Part shown: positions 45,074-53,867 of the stretch, piece by piece
Layout: each line of letters starts with the position of its first letter
Numbering within the stretch: position 1 is the stretch's first letter
Assembly (NCBI RefSeq): GCF_014352875.1
Contig: NZ_CP060695.1
Span: 2,015,501-2,079,500, forward strand
Direction: 5' to 3'
Origin: Polaribacter pectinis
GTDB taxonomy: Bacteria > Bacteroidota > Bacteroidia > Flavobacteriales > Flavobacteriaceae
DNA length: 64,000 bases
The notes under the pieces: generated by a model
What the model saw: the letters and a program-made list of their open reading frames with translations, nothing else
Database searches by the model: none
What the model was told of the DNA's origin: nothing
Program-made: the position numbers and the translations under genes

Positions 45074-45811
45074 ATGACAAACGAAAAAACTGTTTCAGAA
45101 GCTATAAATTATAGACGTTCTGTAAGAATTTACGATTCAGAAAAATCTATTGATAAAAATATTGTTAAAAAATGTTTAGAGCAAGCAGCATTGGCTCCAA
45201 ATAGCAGTAATATGCAATTATGGGAGTTTTATCATATAACTTCAAAAGAAACTATTTCTAAAATTACACCTTTTTGTTTTAACCAAAATGCTGCAAAAAC
45301 CGCACAACAATTAGTTGTTTTTGTTTCCAGAAAAGATCTATGGAAAAAACGTGCAAAAGCTAATTTAGCTTTTATGGATAATACTTTTGGTGAAAATAAC
45401 CCAAAATCTGAACAGAGCAGCAGAGAAAAGGTTGCAAGAAATTATTATGGAAAAATAATTCCCTTTGCATACGCAGATTTTTTAGGAATTTTTGGCTTTT
45501 TTAAATATTTACTAGTTTCTATTATAGGTGTTTTTAAACCAATATATAGACAAGTTAGAAATAGCGATATGAGGATTGTGGCTCATAAAACATGTGGTTT
45601 GGCTGCAGAAAATTTTATGATTTCTATGGCTGCAGAAGGTTATGACACTTGTCCTATGGAAGGTTCAGATACTTTACGAGTTAAAAAGTTATTGAACCTA
45701 CCTTCTAGGTCAGAAATAAACATGATTGTTTCTTGCGGAATTAGAACCGATAAAGGAGTTTATGGCGAACGATTCAGAATACCTTTTAAGGATGTATACA
45801 AAGAAATTTAG
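45074..45811 (+). CDS. Nitroreductase family protein
   Basis: 245 residues. FMN-dependent fold: INYRRSVRIYDSEKSID at the start (Arg13-Arg14 region contacts FMN phosphate), LEQAALAPNSSNMQLWEF, and the C-terminal FMISMAAEGYDTCPMEGSD block. These enzymes reduce nitroaromatics, quinones or other electrophiles with NAD(P)H. An unusual internal stretch, FLGIFGFFKYLLVSIIGVF, is hydrophobic, suggesting membrane contact. The substrate is unknown. Confidence 0.87.
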   Translation: MTNEKTVSEAINYRRSVRIYDSEKSIDKNIVKKCLEQAALAPNSSNMQLWEFYHITSKETISKITPFCFNQNAAKTAQQLVVFVSRKDLWKKRAKANLAFMDNTFGENNPKSEQSSREKVARNYYGKIIPFAYADFLGIFGFFKYLLVSIIGVFKPIYRQVRNSDMRIVAHKTCGLAAENFMISMAAEGYDTCPMEGSDTLRVKKLLNLPSRSEINMIVSCGIRTDKGVYGERFRIPFKDVYKEI

Positions 45812-45837
45812 AGATAATTAGAGAAGTTTTTAACTTA

Positions 45838-46027
45838 ATTGGTAGCAAACTAGGTGGATTTATGTCTCTATCTGTGAACAATTTTTAGAAAACCCAAATT
45901 TAGTTTTTCTGAATATTTAAACGGTCCCAAAAAATCTAAAAACTATTTCGATCAGCAAGGACATCGTCTTAATAATATTCTTGTTGAAATATTTATTGTG
46001 GTTTTAACATTCTCAATTACAACCTAA
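45838..46027 (+). pseudogene. Possible gene remnant, unidentified
   Basis: This 190-base stretch in the gap after the nitroreductase holds two short open pieces in different frames. One reads LIGSKLGGFMSLSVNNF up to a stop at about 45889. The other, from about 45880, reads on through SEYLNGPKKSKNYFDQQG, HRLNN and ILVEIFIVVLTFSITT, stopping at 46025-46027. The second looks like the C-terminus of a membrane protein. Neither has a good start. It may be a decayed gene, or coincidence; no family was recognised. Confidence 0.3.
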
Positions 46028-46077
46028 TCCTTCAACCAAAAAAAACACACACCTCCACTGTTTTAAGTAGCTGAAAT

Positions 46078-46767
46078 TCAAATTTTTACTCTTTTCTTTC
46101 CAGAAACAAATTCATAAAATATCCCCATTGTAAAACCAATTGTTATAAAATATAGCATTTCTGTATAAGGGATATTTAAAAAGGTAATTCCATATTTTGT
46201 GTTTGCTAATAAAAAATATTTCTCCCAATATGTTGGTGCAAAAAAAGTAAATAAAGGAATATAAATTACCATCTGTATAACCCAACTTAATAATGCAGAC
46301 CATAAAGATGCTTTAATTAAATCTGGTCTAAAAAATACCATAATAACTGCGTAAAGTATAAAAAGTCCGCAATAAGAAAAAATGGAATTAACACCCAACA
46401 TACCAGTAAAAACATACACAGCTATAAAACTTAAAACAAACATTGTGTAAAATAAATATCTTAATTTTTTTTCTTTTCTGTAGGTTATCAATTTTAAACT
46501 AAAAACTGTTTCATAGATTGTTGCAACAACACTAATAATCATAGCACCCATAATTACATCCTCTAAATAGATATAACCATATTTTAAAACAGAAGGTGGC
46601 GTCCAATAATCTTTAAAGTGAAAATATTCTGTTATTGGAGATATAATTGCCCCAGCAATACTAGTTCTAATTAATTTCTTTCTTAAATCTTTTCTTTTGA
46701 AAAAAATAAACAACCAAATAGGCACATAAGCTAAACATAAGTATAAAAAAGCATATTCTTCTTTCAT
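46078..46767 (-). CDS. Seven-helix membrane protein, possibly lycopene-cyclase-domain-like
   Basis: 229 residues, about seven membrane helices with the first at 5-22. Two acidic motifs sit at helix ends: ITEYFHFKDYWTPP then YIYLEDVIMG, and IPYTEMLYFITIGFTMGIFYEF near the C-terminus. This spacing recalls the PxEE motifs of the CrtYc/CrtYd lycopene cyclase domain, but the key EE pairs are not intact, so the match is only suggestive. The start lies five bases after the stop of the penicillin acylase gene, so both are likely one transcript. Function unknown. Confidence 0.6.
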   Translation of the reverse strand: MKEEYAFLYLCLAYVPIWLFIFFKRKDLRKKLIRTSIAGAIISPITEYFHFKDYWTPPSVLKYGYIYLEDVIMGAMIISVVATIYETVFSLKLITYRKEKKLRYLFYTMFVLSFIAVYVFTGMLGVNSIFSYCGLFILYAVIMVFFRPDLIKASLWSALLSWVIQMVIYIPLFTFFAPTYWEKYFLLANTKYGITFLNIPYTEMLYFITIGFTMGIFYEFVSGKKRVKI

Positions 46768-46772
46768 GAAAT

Positions 46773-49154
46773 TTATTTTGGTTTCAAAATTAACCTATTT
46801 TTACTTAATTCAATTTCGTCTTGATTCATTTTCATCTTAACAAATTCACCATCTAAATATTTTTGAGTTTGATCTTTATAATGTTCACTAAAAAGGCGTC
46901 CTGATTGTCCTGTTGGTAAAACTGCAGAACTATTTTCTACATCAGAAAAATCGATAACTCTTCTTGTTGAAGGACCAGCTGTTATCTTATAGTAACCTGT
47001 GCTATCTAATTTAAATATTTGATTATTTATTACCTCATTACCTCCAATAGTTTCAAAAGGACCAACATTAAAAACAGTTCTTAAAACTCCACCAGCTTTC
47101 CCTATTGCGTGTTCATATTCAACAGAAATTACTCTATCCCAAGTCCAATCTTCTACATTAGCTCCTAACTGATTTTGCAAGAAAGAAATTGCGTTTTTAT
47201 AAGATTGGTGTATAATATCATTTTTAGATTCAATTTTGTCTTTTGTAGAAATATCATCCCACCAAACAGATTGCTCTCTATTTATTTGTGTTAATAAAAC
47301 TTGGTCTTGTAGTTGAGAATTTATGAATAAATCAAAACTACCCCCTAATTCATCTTTGTATGTTGCGTTTAAAAACTCATATAATAAACGATTATAAATT
47401 GTTGGTGCAACTGACTTTTTAAAATAAGCTCCATCCCAATTTTCTAAAACAGAAAATGCTTTTTTTGCTGATGGAGAAAGATCAGATTTATCTACACTTT
47501 TTAATAAATTTTGAATAATTTCTGGAACTGTCGCAGATTTCACATCATACATCATTGCTTCTACATCTTCTTTAGAAAAATCATCTTTGGTATCTAACAA
47601 CTCAACAATTCTTTTTGCCCTGTCTTGGGGTTGATAATAACCAGGATATAATTTACCTCTTACAGAATCTATTTGATGATTTGCTGAATATACATAATTC
47701 CAACTTGGATTTATTGCTTGCGGGTTTTCAGAAAATGGTAAAATCTCAATAATTTCATCTTTTCCTGAAGCTCCATTTAAATATGTTTTAGAAGACAAAC
47801 TATCTCTTAATTGATATAATTTTGCTGAAGAAAACCAAGCTATATTATCTTTTGCATCACCATACATTACATTTAAACCTGGCGCATGAATTTTAGAAAC
47901 AGATGCTCTAAAATCTGTAATTGATTTTGAATGCGAAATTCCGTGAGAAACAGATAACATTTCATTTGGTAATTGCGTATAAATCCAATTCATAGCAATC
48001 GGTCTATCATCAATTATATGCTCTATTAAACCATTCATTATTGGTCCATGTCTACTTACTTTTACTTGAAAAGTAGTATCTGGTTCATTTTTTATATGAA
48101 TCGTTTTATCTCTTAATTCATACTTTTCAAAACCATTTTCAGTCTTATATTCTAAAGAATTATCAGGATTATTTTCTTCCACATAAAAATTTAAATCGTC
48201 GTTTGCTAACATGGTCAAACCATAAGCATATTCTTTATTATGACCGATCAAGGGAAATGGCATTAACGCAATATTAAATCCGTAGATTTCAAAATCTGGC
48301 GTTTTTATATGATTTTGATACCAAACTGAAGGTTGAGAAAATGCAATATGGGGATCATTTGCAAAAATCACTTTTCCGTTTTTAGTTTTATCAGCGCCAA
48401 TAACCCAAGAGTTACTTCCTATAAAAGGAGAAACAGGTAAATTGTCCATAATACTACTAACACTTTTAGAAATTGTAGCATTAATTTCTTTAGGAATACT
48501 TGTTTTATTTACTGTAAGATTTTCTGTAAAAGAACCTAATAATTCATTTAAGTAATCAGCTCCTAATTTTTCTTTAATCTCTGTTAACAACGGGTCTGTT
48601 TTGTGTGCCACTGCAAAGCTAAAAGACATATAACCAAAGACATTATACATATCTTTTATGGTGTATTTCTCTTTTTTTAATCCTACTAAAGTAAATTCTA
48701 AAGGTGTTTGCCCTTCTTCTATATATTGGTTGATACCATCTAAATAAGCTTGTGATAAAACATAAGATTCTGATGTTTTATCTAAATTAGCAATCGTTTT
48801 CTCTGCAGCTTCTTCAATACCTAATCCTCCAAAAAACTGATCTACTCTAACTAAATCCTTTCCAAAAACTTCTGCAAGTCTTCCAGCAGCAATTCTTCTA
48901 ATCAATTCCATTTGCCACAATCTATCTTGAGCATGCAAATAACCTAAAGCAATATAAGCGTCTTTTGGGTTAGATGCGTTTATGTGAGGTACTCCAATTT
49001 CATCAAAATAAACAGTAACTTCTTCTGTTAAATTTTCAATTTCTAGTTCTCCAGAATATTTTGGGGTTAATATTTTTGAATAAATCCATCCCAAACCAAA
49101 TAGTAAAACTACAAGTACAACAGCTATTTTTAATAAACTCCTTAAAAACTTCAT
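46773..49154 (-). CDS. Penicillin acylase family protein (Ntn hydrolase)
   Basis: 793 residues. A membrane anchor or signal (FLRSLLKIAVVLVVLLFGLGWIYS) precedes the family start VTVYFDEIGVPHINASNPKDAYIALGYLHAQDRLWQMELIRR. The precursor should self-cleave before Ser247 in IGSNSWVIGADK, making Ser247 the N-terminal nucleophile of the beta subunit. Other blocks are WYQNHIKTPDFEIYGF and GPSTRRVIDFSD. Such enzymes cleave amide bonds, including acyl-homoserine lactones and penicillins; the real substrate cannot be read here. Periplasmic location is expected. Confidence 0.92.
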   Translation of the reverse strand: MKFLRSLLKIAVVLVVLLFGLGWIYSKILTPKYSGELEIENLTEEVTVYFDEIGVPHINASNPKDAYIALGYLHAQDRLWQMELIRRIAAGRLAEVFGKDLVRVDQFFGGLGIEEAAEKTIANLDKTSESYVLSQAYLDGINQYIEEGQTPLEFTLVGLKKEKYTIKDMYNVFGYMSFSFAVAHKTDPLLTEIKEKLGADYLNELLGSFTENLTVNKTSIPKEINATISKSVSSIMDNLPVSPFIGSNSWVIGADKTKNGKVIFANDPHIAFSQPSVWYQNHIKTPDFEIYGFNIALMPFPLIGHNKEYAYGLTMLANDDLNFYVEENNPDNSLEYKTENGFEKYELRDKTIHIKNEPDTTFQVKVSRHGPIMNGLIEHIIDDRPIAMNWIYTQLPNEMLSVSHGISHSKSITDFRASVSKIHAPGLNVMYGDAKDNIAWFSSAKLYQLRDSLSSKTYLNGASGKDEIIEILPFSENPQAINPSWNYVYSANHQIDSVRGKLYPGYYQPQDRAKRIVELLDTKDDFSKEDVEAMMYDVKSATVPEIIQNLLKSVDKSDLSPSAKKAFSVLENWDGAYFKKSVAPTIYNRLLYEFLNATYKDELGGSFDLFINSQLQDQVLLTQINREQSVWWDDISTKDKIESKNDIIHQSYKNAISFLQNQLGANVEDWTWDRVISVEYEHAIGKAGGVLRTVFNVGPFETIGGNEVINNQIFKLDSTGYYKITAGPSTRRVIDFSDVENSSAVLPTGQSGRLFSEHYKDQTQKYLDGEFVKMKMNQDEIELSKNRLILKPK

Positions 49155-49227
49155 AAATATTCATTTTCATCAAAGATAAACCATTTATTATTTCCTTATT
49201 CATGCAGAAACAATGAAAGTTTGTTTG

Positions 49228-49235
49228 TATTTTTG
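49228..49235 (+). promoter_or_regulatory. -7 element for the sugar aminotransferase gene
   Basis: TATTTTTG fits TAnnTTTG and lies 18 bases before the ATG at 49254. It argues against the start at 49221, whose extra codons would overlap it. Confidence 0.5.
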
Positions 49236-49253
49236 AGTTTCAAAATTCTTTTT

Positions 49254-50417
49254 ATGAAAAAAATTCAAATGGTTGACCTACAAGGTCAATACACGCAAAT
49301 AAAAGAAACTGTAAATACTTCTATACAAGAAGTTTTAAATACATCTTCTTATATAAATGGACCTTTAGTTCACGAATTTCAAGCGGATTTAGAGAAATAT
49401 TTAGACGTAAAACACGTAATTCCATGTGCAAATGGAACTGATGCTTTGCAAATTGCAATGATGGGTTTAGGTTTAGAACAAGGTGATGAAGTTATTACTG
49501 CTGATTTTACTTTTGCTGCAACTGTAGAAGTAATTGCTTTACTAAAACTAACACCAGTTTTGGTAGATGTTGAAAAAGATACTTTTAATATAGATATTGA
49601 AGCTTTAAAAAAAGCAATTACACCAAAAACAAAAGCAATTGTTCCTGTTCATTTATTCGGACAAGTAGCTAATATGGATGCCGTTTTAGAAATTGCAAAA
49701 GAACATAATTTGTTTGTAATCGAAGATAACGCACAAGCAATTGGCGCTAATTACACTTTTAAAGACGGCACAAAAAAGAAAGCTGGAACCATTGGAAATG
49801 TTGGAACTACCTCATTTTTTCCTTCAAAAAATTTAGGTTGTTATGGAGATGGAGGCGCAATTTTTACAAATGATGATGAATTAGCGCATACTTTAAGAGG
49901 AATTGTAAATCACGGAATGTACACACGCTATTACCATGATGTTGTAGGAGTAAATTCACGTTTAGATTCTATACAAGCAGGAGTTTTAAAAGCAAAATTA
50001 CCACTTTTAGATTCTTATTGTAATGCTCGTAGAAATGCTGCTCGTTTTTACAATAATGCTTTCAAAAACAACCCAAATATAATTACACCAACTACAAAAT
50101 CGAATGCAACAAATAGTTGCGGCGAAATTTGTGATGTTTGTGATTGTCATGTTTTTCATCAATATACATTGCAAATAACCAATGGAAAAAGAGATGAATT
50201 ACATAAACATTTATTAGATAAAGGAATTCCTAATGCAATTTATTATCCAGTTGCGTTGCATGCTCAAAAAGCATATCAAGACACTCGTTATAAAGAAAGT
50301 GATTTCCCAGTAACCAACGAATTAATTAAAACAGTAATTTCTTTACCAATGCACACAGAGTTAGATAAGGAACAATTAGAATTTATTACAAGTACAATTA
50401 ATAACTTTATCAACTAA
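49254..50417 (+). CDS. DegT/DnrJ/EryC1 family sugar aminotransferase
   Basis: 387 residues from the ATG at 49254 (MKKIQMVDLQGQYTQIKETV). PLP enzyme of the UDP- or dTDP-ketosugar aminotransferase family. Blocks are YLDVKHVIPCANGTDALQIAMMGLG, IPVHLFGQVANMDAV, VIEDNAQAIGA and SFFPSKNLGCYGDGGAIFT with the PLP-binding Lys. A Cys-rich segment, SCGEICDVCDCHVFHQYTL, follows, with four Cys in 11 residues (C-x3-C-x2-C-x-C) and a neighbouring His. It is three bases before galE, so both should serve surface sugar synthesis. Confidence 0.92.
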   Translation: MKKIQMVDLQGQYTQIKETVNTSIQEVLNTSSYINGPLVHEFQADLEKYLDVKHVIPCANGTDALQIAMMGLGLEQGDEVITADFTFAATVEVIALLKLTPVLVDVEKDTFNIDIEALKKAITPKTKAIVPVHLFGQVANMDAVLEIAKEHNLFVIEDNAQAIGANYTFKDGTKKKAGTIGNVGTTSFFPSKNLGCYGDGGAIFTNDDELAHTLRGIVNHGMYTRYYHDVVGVNSRLDSIQAGVLKAKLPLLDSYCNARRNAARFYNNAFKNNPNIITPTTKSNATNSCGEICDVCDCHVFHQYTLQITNGKRDELHKHLLDKGIPNAIYYPVALHAQKAYQDTRYKESDFPVTNELIKTVISLPMHTELDKEQLEFITSTINNFIN

Positions 50418-50419
50418 AA

Positions 50420-51427
50420 ATGAAAAGAATATTAGTAACAGGAGGTTTAGGTTTTATAGGTTCTCACACAGTTGTAGAACTGCAAAATGCAGGTTTCGAA
50501 GTTGTAATTATAGATGATTTATCAAATACAAGAATTTCTGTTTTAGATAAAATAACTGAAATTACGGGGATAAAACCAGACTTTCATCAAATTGATTTAA
50601 GAATTAAAAATGATGTAAAAAATTTCTTCGACAATAATAAAATTGATGGAATTATTCATTTTGCGGCTTTTAAAGCAGTTGGAGAAAGCATGCAAAAACC
50701 ATTGGACTACTATGAAAACAACATTGGTTCTTTAGTATATCTTTTACAAGAAATGAAAGATAGAAATATAGATAATTTTATATTCTCTTCTTCATGTACA
50801 GTTTATGGCCAAGCAGATGAGTTGCCTATTACAGAAAATGCACCTGTAAAAACAGCTGAATCTACGTATGGAAATACAAAACAAATTGGTGAAGAAATTA
50901 TAAAAGAAACTTGTAAAGCACATAACTTAAATGCAATTGCTTTGCGTTATTTTAACCCAATTGGTGCGCATGAAAGTATAAAAATTGGAGAATTACCTTT
51001 GGGAGTTCCGCAAAATTTAATTCCTTTTGTAACACAAACTGCTGCAGGAATTAGAAAAGAATTATCTGTTTTTGGTGATGATTATCCTACTTCAGATGGA
51101 ACTGCAGTAAGAGATTACATTCATGTTGTAGATTTAGCAAAAGCACATATTGCAGCCTTACAAAGACTTATCAATAAAAACAACAAACAAAATTTCGAAT
51201 TTTTCAATGTTGGTACAGGAACTGGAAGTTCTGTGTTAGAAGTAATTAAAGCCTTTGAAAAAGCTTCTGGAAAACCTTTAAATTATAAAATTGTTGGTAG
51301 ACGTGAAGGCGATATCACTGCCGCTTATGCAGATACAACCATCGCAAATAAAGAACTAAACTGGAAGACTGAAAAGAGTTTAGACGAAGCTTTATTAAGC
51401 TCATGGAAATGGCAACAAACTTTGTAA
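50420..51427 (+). CDS. galE: UDP-glucose 4-epimerase
   Basis: 335 residues. NAD-binding loop TGGLGFIG at 7-14, catalytic Tyr150-x3-Lys154 in STYGNTKQIGEE, and YFNPIGAHESIKIGELPLGVPQNLIPFV and GTAVRDYIHVVDLAKAH typical of GalE. It interconverts UDP-glucose and UDP-galactose (or their N-acetyl forms). It forms a pair with the aminotransferase and ends at a strong terminator. Confidence 0.96.
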   Translation: MKRILVTGGLGFIGSHTVVELQNAGFEVVIIDDLSNTRISVLDKITEITGIKPDFHQIDLRIKNDVKNFFDNNKIDGIIHFAAFKAVGESMQKPLDYYENNIGSLVYLLQEMKDRNIDNFIFSSSCTVYGQADELPITENAPVKTAESTYGNTKQIGEEIIKETCKAHNLNAIALRYFNPIGAHESIKIGELPLGVPQNLIPFVTQTAAGIRKELSVFGDDYPTSDGTAVRDYIHVVDLAKAHIAALQRLINKNNKQNFEFFNVGTGTGSSVLEVIKAFEKASGKPLNYKIVGRREGDITAAYADTTIANKELNWKTEKSLDEALLSSWKWQQTL

Positions 51428-51447
51428 AGAAATCTTCAATATAATTT

Positions 51448-51480
51448 AAAAATCCTCAACTATAGTTGAGGATTTTTTTT
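51448..51480 (+). terminator. Terminator after galE
   Basis: AAAAATCCTCAACTA meets its exact complement directly, a 15 bp perfect palindromic stem from 51448 to 51477, then more T. Confidence 0.85.
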
Positions 51481-51546
51481 CTTCTAAAAAAGGAACTTTA
51501 GTAACTCTTTAACTAAATGAAATCTTTAAAACAAAGATTTAGGCCT

Positions 51547-51554
51547 TAAATTTG
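51547..51554 (+). promoter_or_regulatory. -7 element for the DUF2490 gene
   Basis: TAAATTTG fits TAnnTTTG; the ATG at 51584 is 29 bases beyond. The -33 region (TTTAA at 51525) is weak. Confidence 0.5.
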
Positions 51555-51583
51555 CAAGTTGAAAAATTGAAAACAATTTAAGA

Positions 51584-52390
51584 ATGCAAATAAAACTACT
51601 TTTACCAACTTTACTCCTATATACAGTTTACTCATTTTCTCAACACCCCACAGAATCCACCACCAAATTAGAAGAAACTGGTATTTGGTTAGGCTCTTAT
51701 TTTAAAGTAAGACTTAATGACAAATTAGGGTATTACAGCGAACACCATTACAGAGAAAGAAATGCTCTAAATAACGTAAACTCTTTTATTGGTAGAACTA
51801 GACAAATATATAATCGTTTCGGGCTTAATATTTTTGTAAATGAAAATTTTGAAATTGTTGTTGGTCCAACATTAGTTTTTAATTTTTCTCCCGAACCAGG
51901 AAATATAAATTTCGAAAAATATACTGTAGAACCTAGAATTTGGCATCAATGGATTATTAAGTCTCCAAAAATTGGCCGTGTAAAATTCATACACCAATTT
52001 CGATTCGAACATCGCTGGAAAAGAAGTAATGTTGTTGACGCGGAACATGATTATACAAATAGATATCGTTATAAAATTTTCTCATACATTCCTTTAAACA
52101 AAGATGTAATTGAACCGAAAACGCTTTTTTTCTCTCCGAGTGCCGAAATATTTATGCAATCTGGAAGCTCAATTGTTAGGAACCCAATGGAAGATTTTAG
52201 AACCTATAATGGATTCGGATACGTTGTAAATAAATCAATTACTTTATTTGCTGGACATATGTGGACTATAGGACAAAAATCTAGTGGTTACGAATACAAA
52301 ACAAGTCATGTTTTTAGATTCAACATATATATTGGAATTGACGCTAGAAAAATGGCAGATAAACTTCCAAAAATTAATTTAGGCTATTAA
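51584..52390 (+). CDS. DUF2490 outer-membrane beta-barrel-like protein
   Basis: 268 residues with a signal peptide (MQIKLLLPTLLLYTVYSFSQ). The rest alternates charged and aromatic residues as in membrane beta strands: YFKVRLNDKLGYYSEHHYRERNA, VKFIHQFRFEHRWKRS, SYIPLNKD, and it ends in a strand (FNIYIGIDARK...). DUF2490 members occur widely in Bacteroidetes; the function is unknown. A MORN protein frame begins 12 bases after its stop. Confidence 0.85.
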   Translation: MQIKLLLPTLLLYTVYSFSQHPTESTTKLEETGIWLGSYFKVRLNDKLGYYSEHHYRERNALNNVNSFIGRTRQIYNRFGLNIFVNENFEIVVGPTLVFNFSPEPGNINFEKYTVEPRIWHQWIIKSPKIGRVKFIHQFRFEHRWKRSNVVDAEHDYTNRYRYKIFSYIPLNKDVIEPKTLFFSPSAEIFMQSGSSIVRNPMEDFRTYNGFGYVVNKSITLFAGHMWTIGQKSSGYEYKTSHVFRFNIYIGIDARKMADKLPKINLGY

Positions 52391-52402
52391 AAAATTGAAA
52401 AA

Positions 52403-53252
52403 ATGAAAGAAACACAACCTAAAAAAAATAAATTTGTTAAAGTCATTTTACTACTACTAATAATATCAATAGTAATTAATATAAAACTTAGCATAGATAA
52501 TAAGAATACACAAGAAATAAAAAACGATAAACAATATTACAACCTTAGAAATCAAGCAAATAAACAAATTTTAAATGGAGACTATGAATTAGCTATTAAT
52601 ACTTATAAAAAAATTAAAGAAAACTTCCCTTTAAAAGACAATTTTGACTCCTCTATTAAGTTAATTTTAAATCAAAAAAACAGATCAAATGAATATGATA
52701 GTTTAAAAGAAAAAACTAATACATATATTAAAGACATTAAAAACTTGGAATCTGAAAATATCATTATTAATAATCATTATAAAAAATTATTGCAAGATTT
52801 CAATACCAAAAATAATAAGTTAACCTTTAATAAAACAACTTCAAATACCCCCCCCTTCAAAAAGACCAGGTACTAATAAGTATATTTTAAATATAAAAAA
52901 TTATGACGGTATTAGTATTAAATATATTGGTGAAGTAAAAAACAAAAAAGCAAATGGTTTTGGTTTTGCTATTTTTGATAAAAAGGGTTTCTATGAAGGC
53001 CAATGGAAAAACAACAGAAGAAATGGTGAAGGGTTTTACTATTGGCAAAATGGAGATAAATATGAAGGAAGTTATTCAAAAGGAAAAAGAGAAGGTAAAG
53101 GAACATATTATTTTAAATCTGGTGAAATTTACCTAGGAAATTGGTCAAACGATTTAAGAAATGGCTTTGGAACAATATTGGACAATAAAGGAAAAATAAT
53201 TTTTGAAGGTGAATGGAAAAATGATAAAATGATTCCTTCTAAAAATAAATAG
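52403..53252 (+). pseudogene. Membrane-anchored MORN-repeat protein, frame broken at an eight-C tract
   Basis: Frame 1 (52403-52876, 157 residues) gives a membrane anchor (FVKVILLLLIISIVINIKL), a coiled coil with a TPR-like piece (QILNGDYELAINTYKKIK), and then stops shortly after a run of eight C (52848-52855). In another frame from that run to the TAG at 53250-53252, about 130 residues form clear MORN repeats: YEGQWKNNRRNGEGFYYWQNG, KYEGSYSKGKREGKGTYYF, YLGNWSNDLRNGFGT, FEGEWKNDK. Seven C would join them into one 282-residue protein. This may be a sequencing error, a true lesion, or a slippage-controlled phase switch. Confidence 0.75.
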
Positions 53253-53557
53253 TTATAAACACCTTAATTTCACACTAACCAAAAAAAATAATTTTTAAAA
53301 AGAAATTACTCGATTTTAACTCTTTTTTACTTAAAATTAAGTATTTTTCTTCATTTTTAATCAAAAAATAGTGTTTTCTGATTTTTAGTATGATAATTAC
53401 AACAGCTTTAAGTTATCATATCAACAAACATTCAACAACATATTTTTCGGTCTTACATTTCTCGTTTCATTTATCAGGTTTTAACAGTTCTAAATTGACA
53501 TCAACAGATATCAACCTTAACTTTGTATCTGATATTATTAATGATAAAAGATAACCA
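53253..53557. other. AT-rich intergenic stretch with one promoter
   Basis: About 305 bases with no open frame of note. The only clear signal is the promoter at 53495-53525 for the following small gene. Confidence 0.6.
53495..53525 (+). promoter_or_regulatory. Strong promoter for a small protein gene
   Basis: TTG at 53495-53497, a 20-base spacer and TAACTTTG at 53518-53525 match the Bacteroidetes consensus; the ATG is 32 bases beyond the -7 box. Confidence 0.7.
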
Positions 53558-53752
53558 ATGAAACTGATTAACATTAAAAGAAAAACCCAATTAGAGCATC
53601 GTCACACAAAAAAAATGGGTGCATTAACAACCAATGTAACTTATATTAAGAAAATGCTCTTCAATTTAATTCCGTTAGCTACACTTCACAAATACAGAGA
53701 AACGTATTATGGAGAAATAAAAGATTGCGAAGAATGCGTTTTAGCAAAATAA
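53558..53752 (+). CDS. Small basic protein, unknown function
   Basis: 64 residues, basic at the N-terminus (MKLINIKRKTQLEHRHTKKM), then TTNVTYIKKMLFNLIPLATLHKYRETYYGEIKDCEECVLAK, ending in an acidic piece with a CxxC pair (DCEECV). It is bracketed by a good promoter and a good terminator, so it is probably a separate transcription unit. The CxxC and the His/Arg content could bind metal or nucleic acid, but no family was recognised. Confidence 0.65.
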   Translation: MKLINIKRKTQLEHRHTKKMGALTTNVTYIKKMLFNLIPLATLHKYRETYYGEIKDCEECVLAK

Positions 53753-53758
53753 TTTAAA

Positions 53759-53792
53759 AAAATCCTGAACTTTAAAGTTCAGGATTTTTTTT
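53759..53792 (+). terminator. Terminator after the small protein gene
   Basis: AAAATCCTGAACTTT and AAAGTTCAGGATTTT form a 15 bp stem with almost no loop, then T. Confidence 0.8.
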
Positions 53793-53867
53793 GGCTTTAT
53801 TTAACAATATATCAATTTAATATCCATTTCATTTTAGTAATTTTATTTCTTTAAAATCAATCTAAAA

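Noticed and set aside
52954..53136. 60-codon plus-strand frame at the MORN region
   Set aside because: It is the wrong frame of the MORN repeats; the repeat pattern YEGxW/GxGxY appears only in the neighbouring frame.
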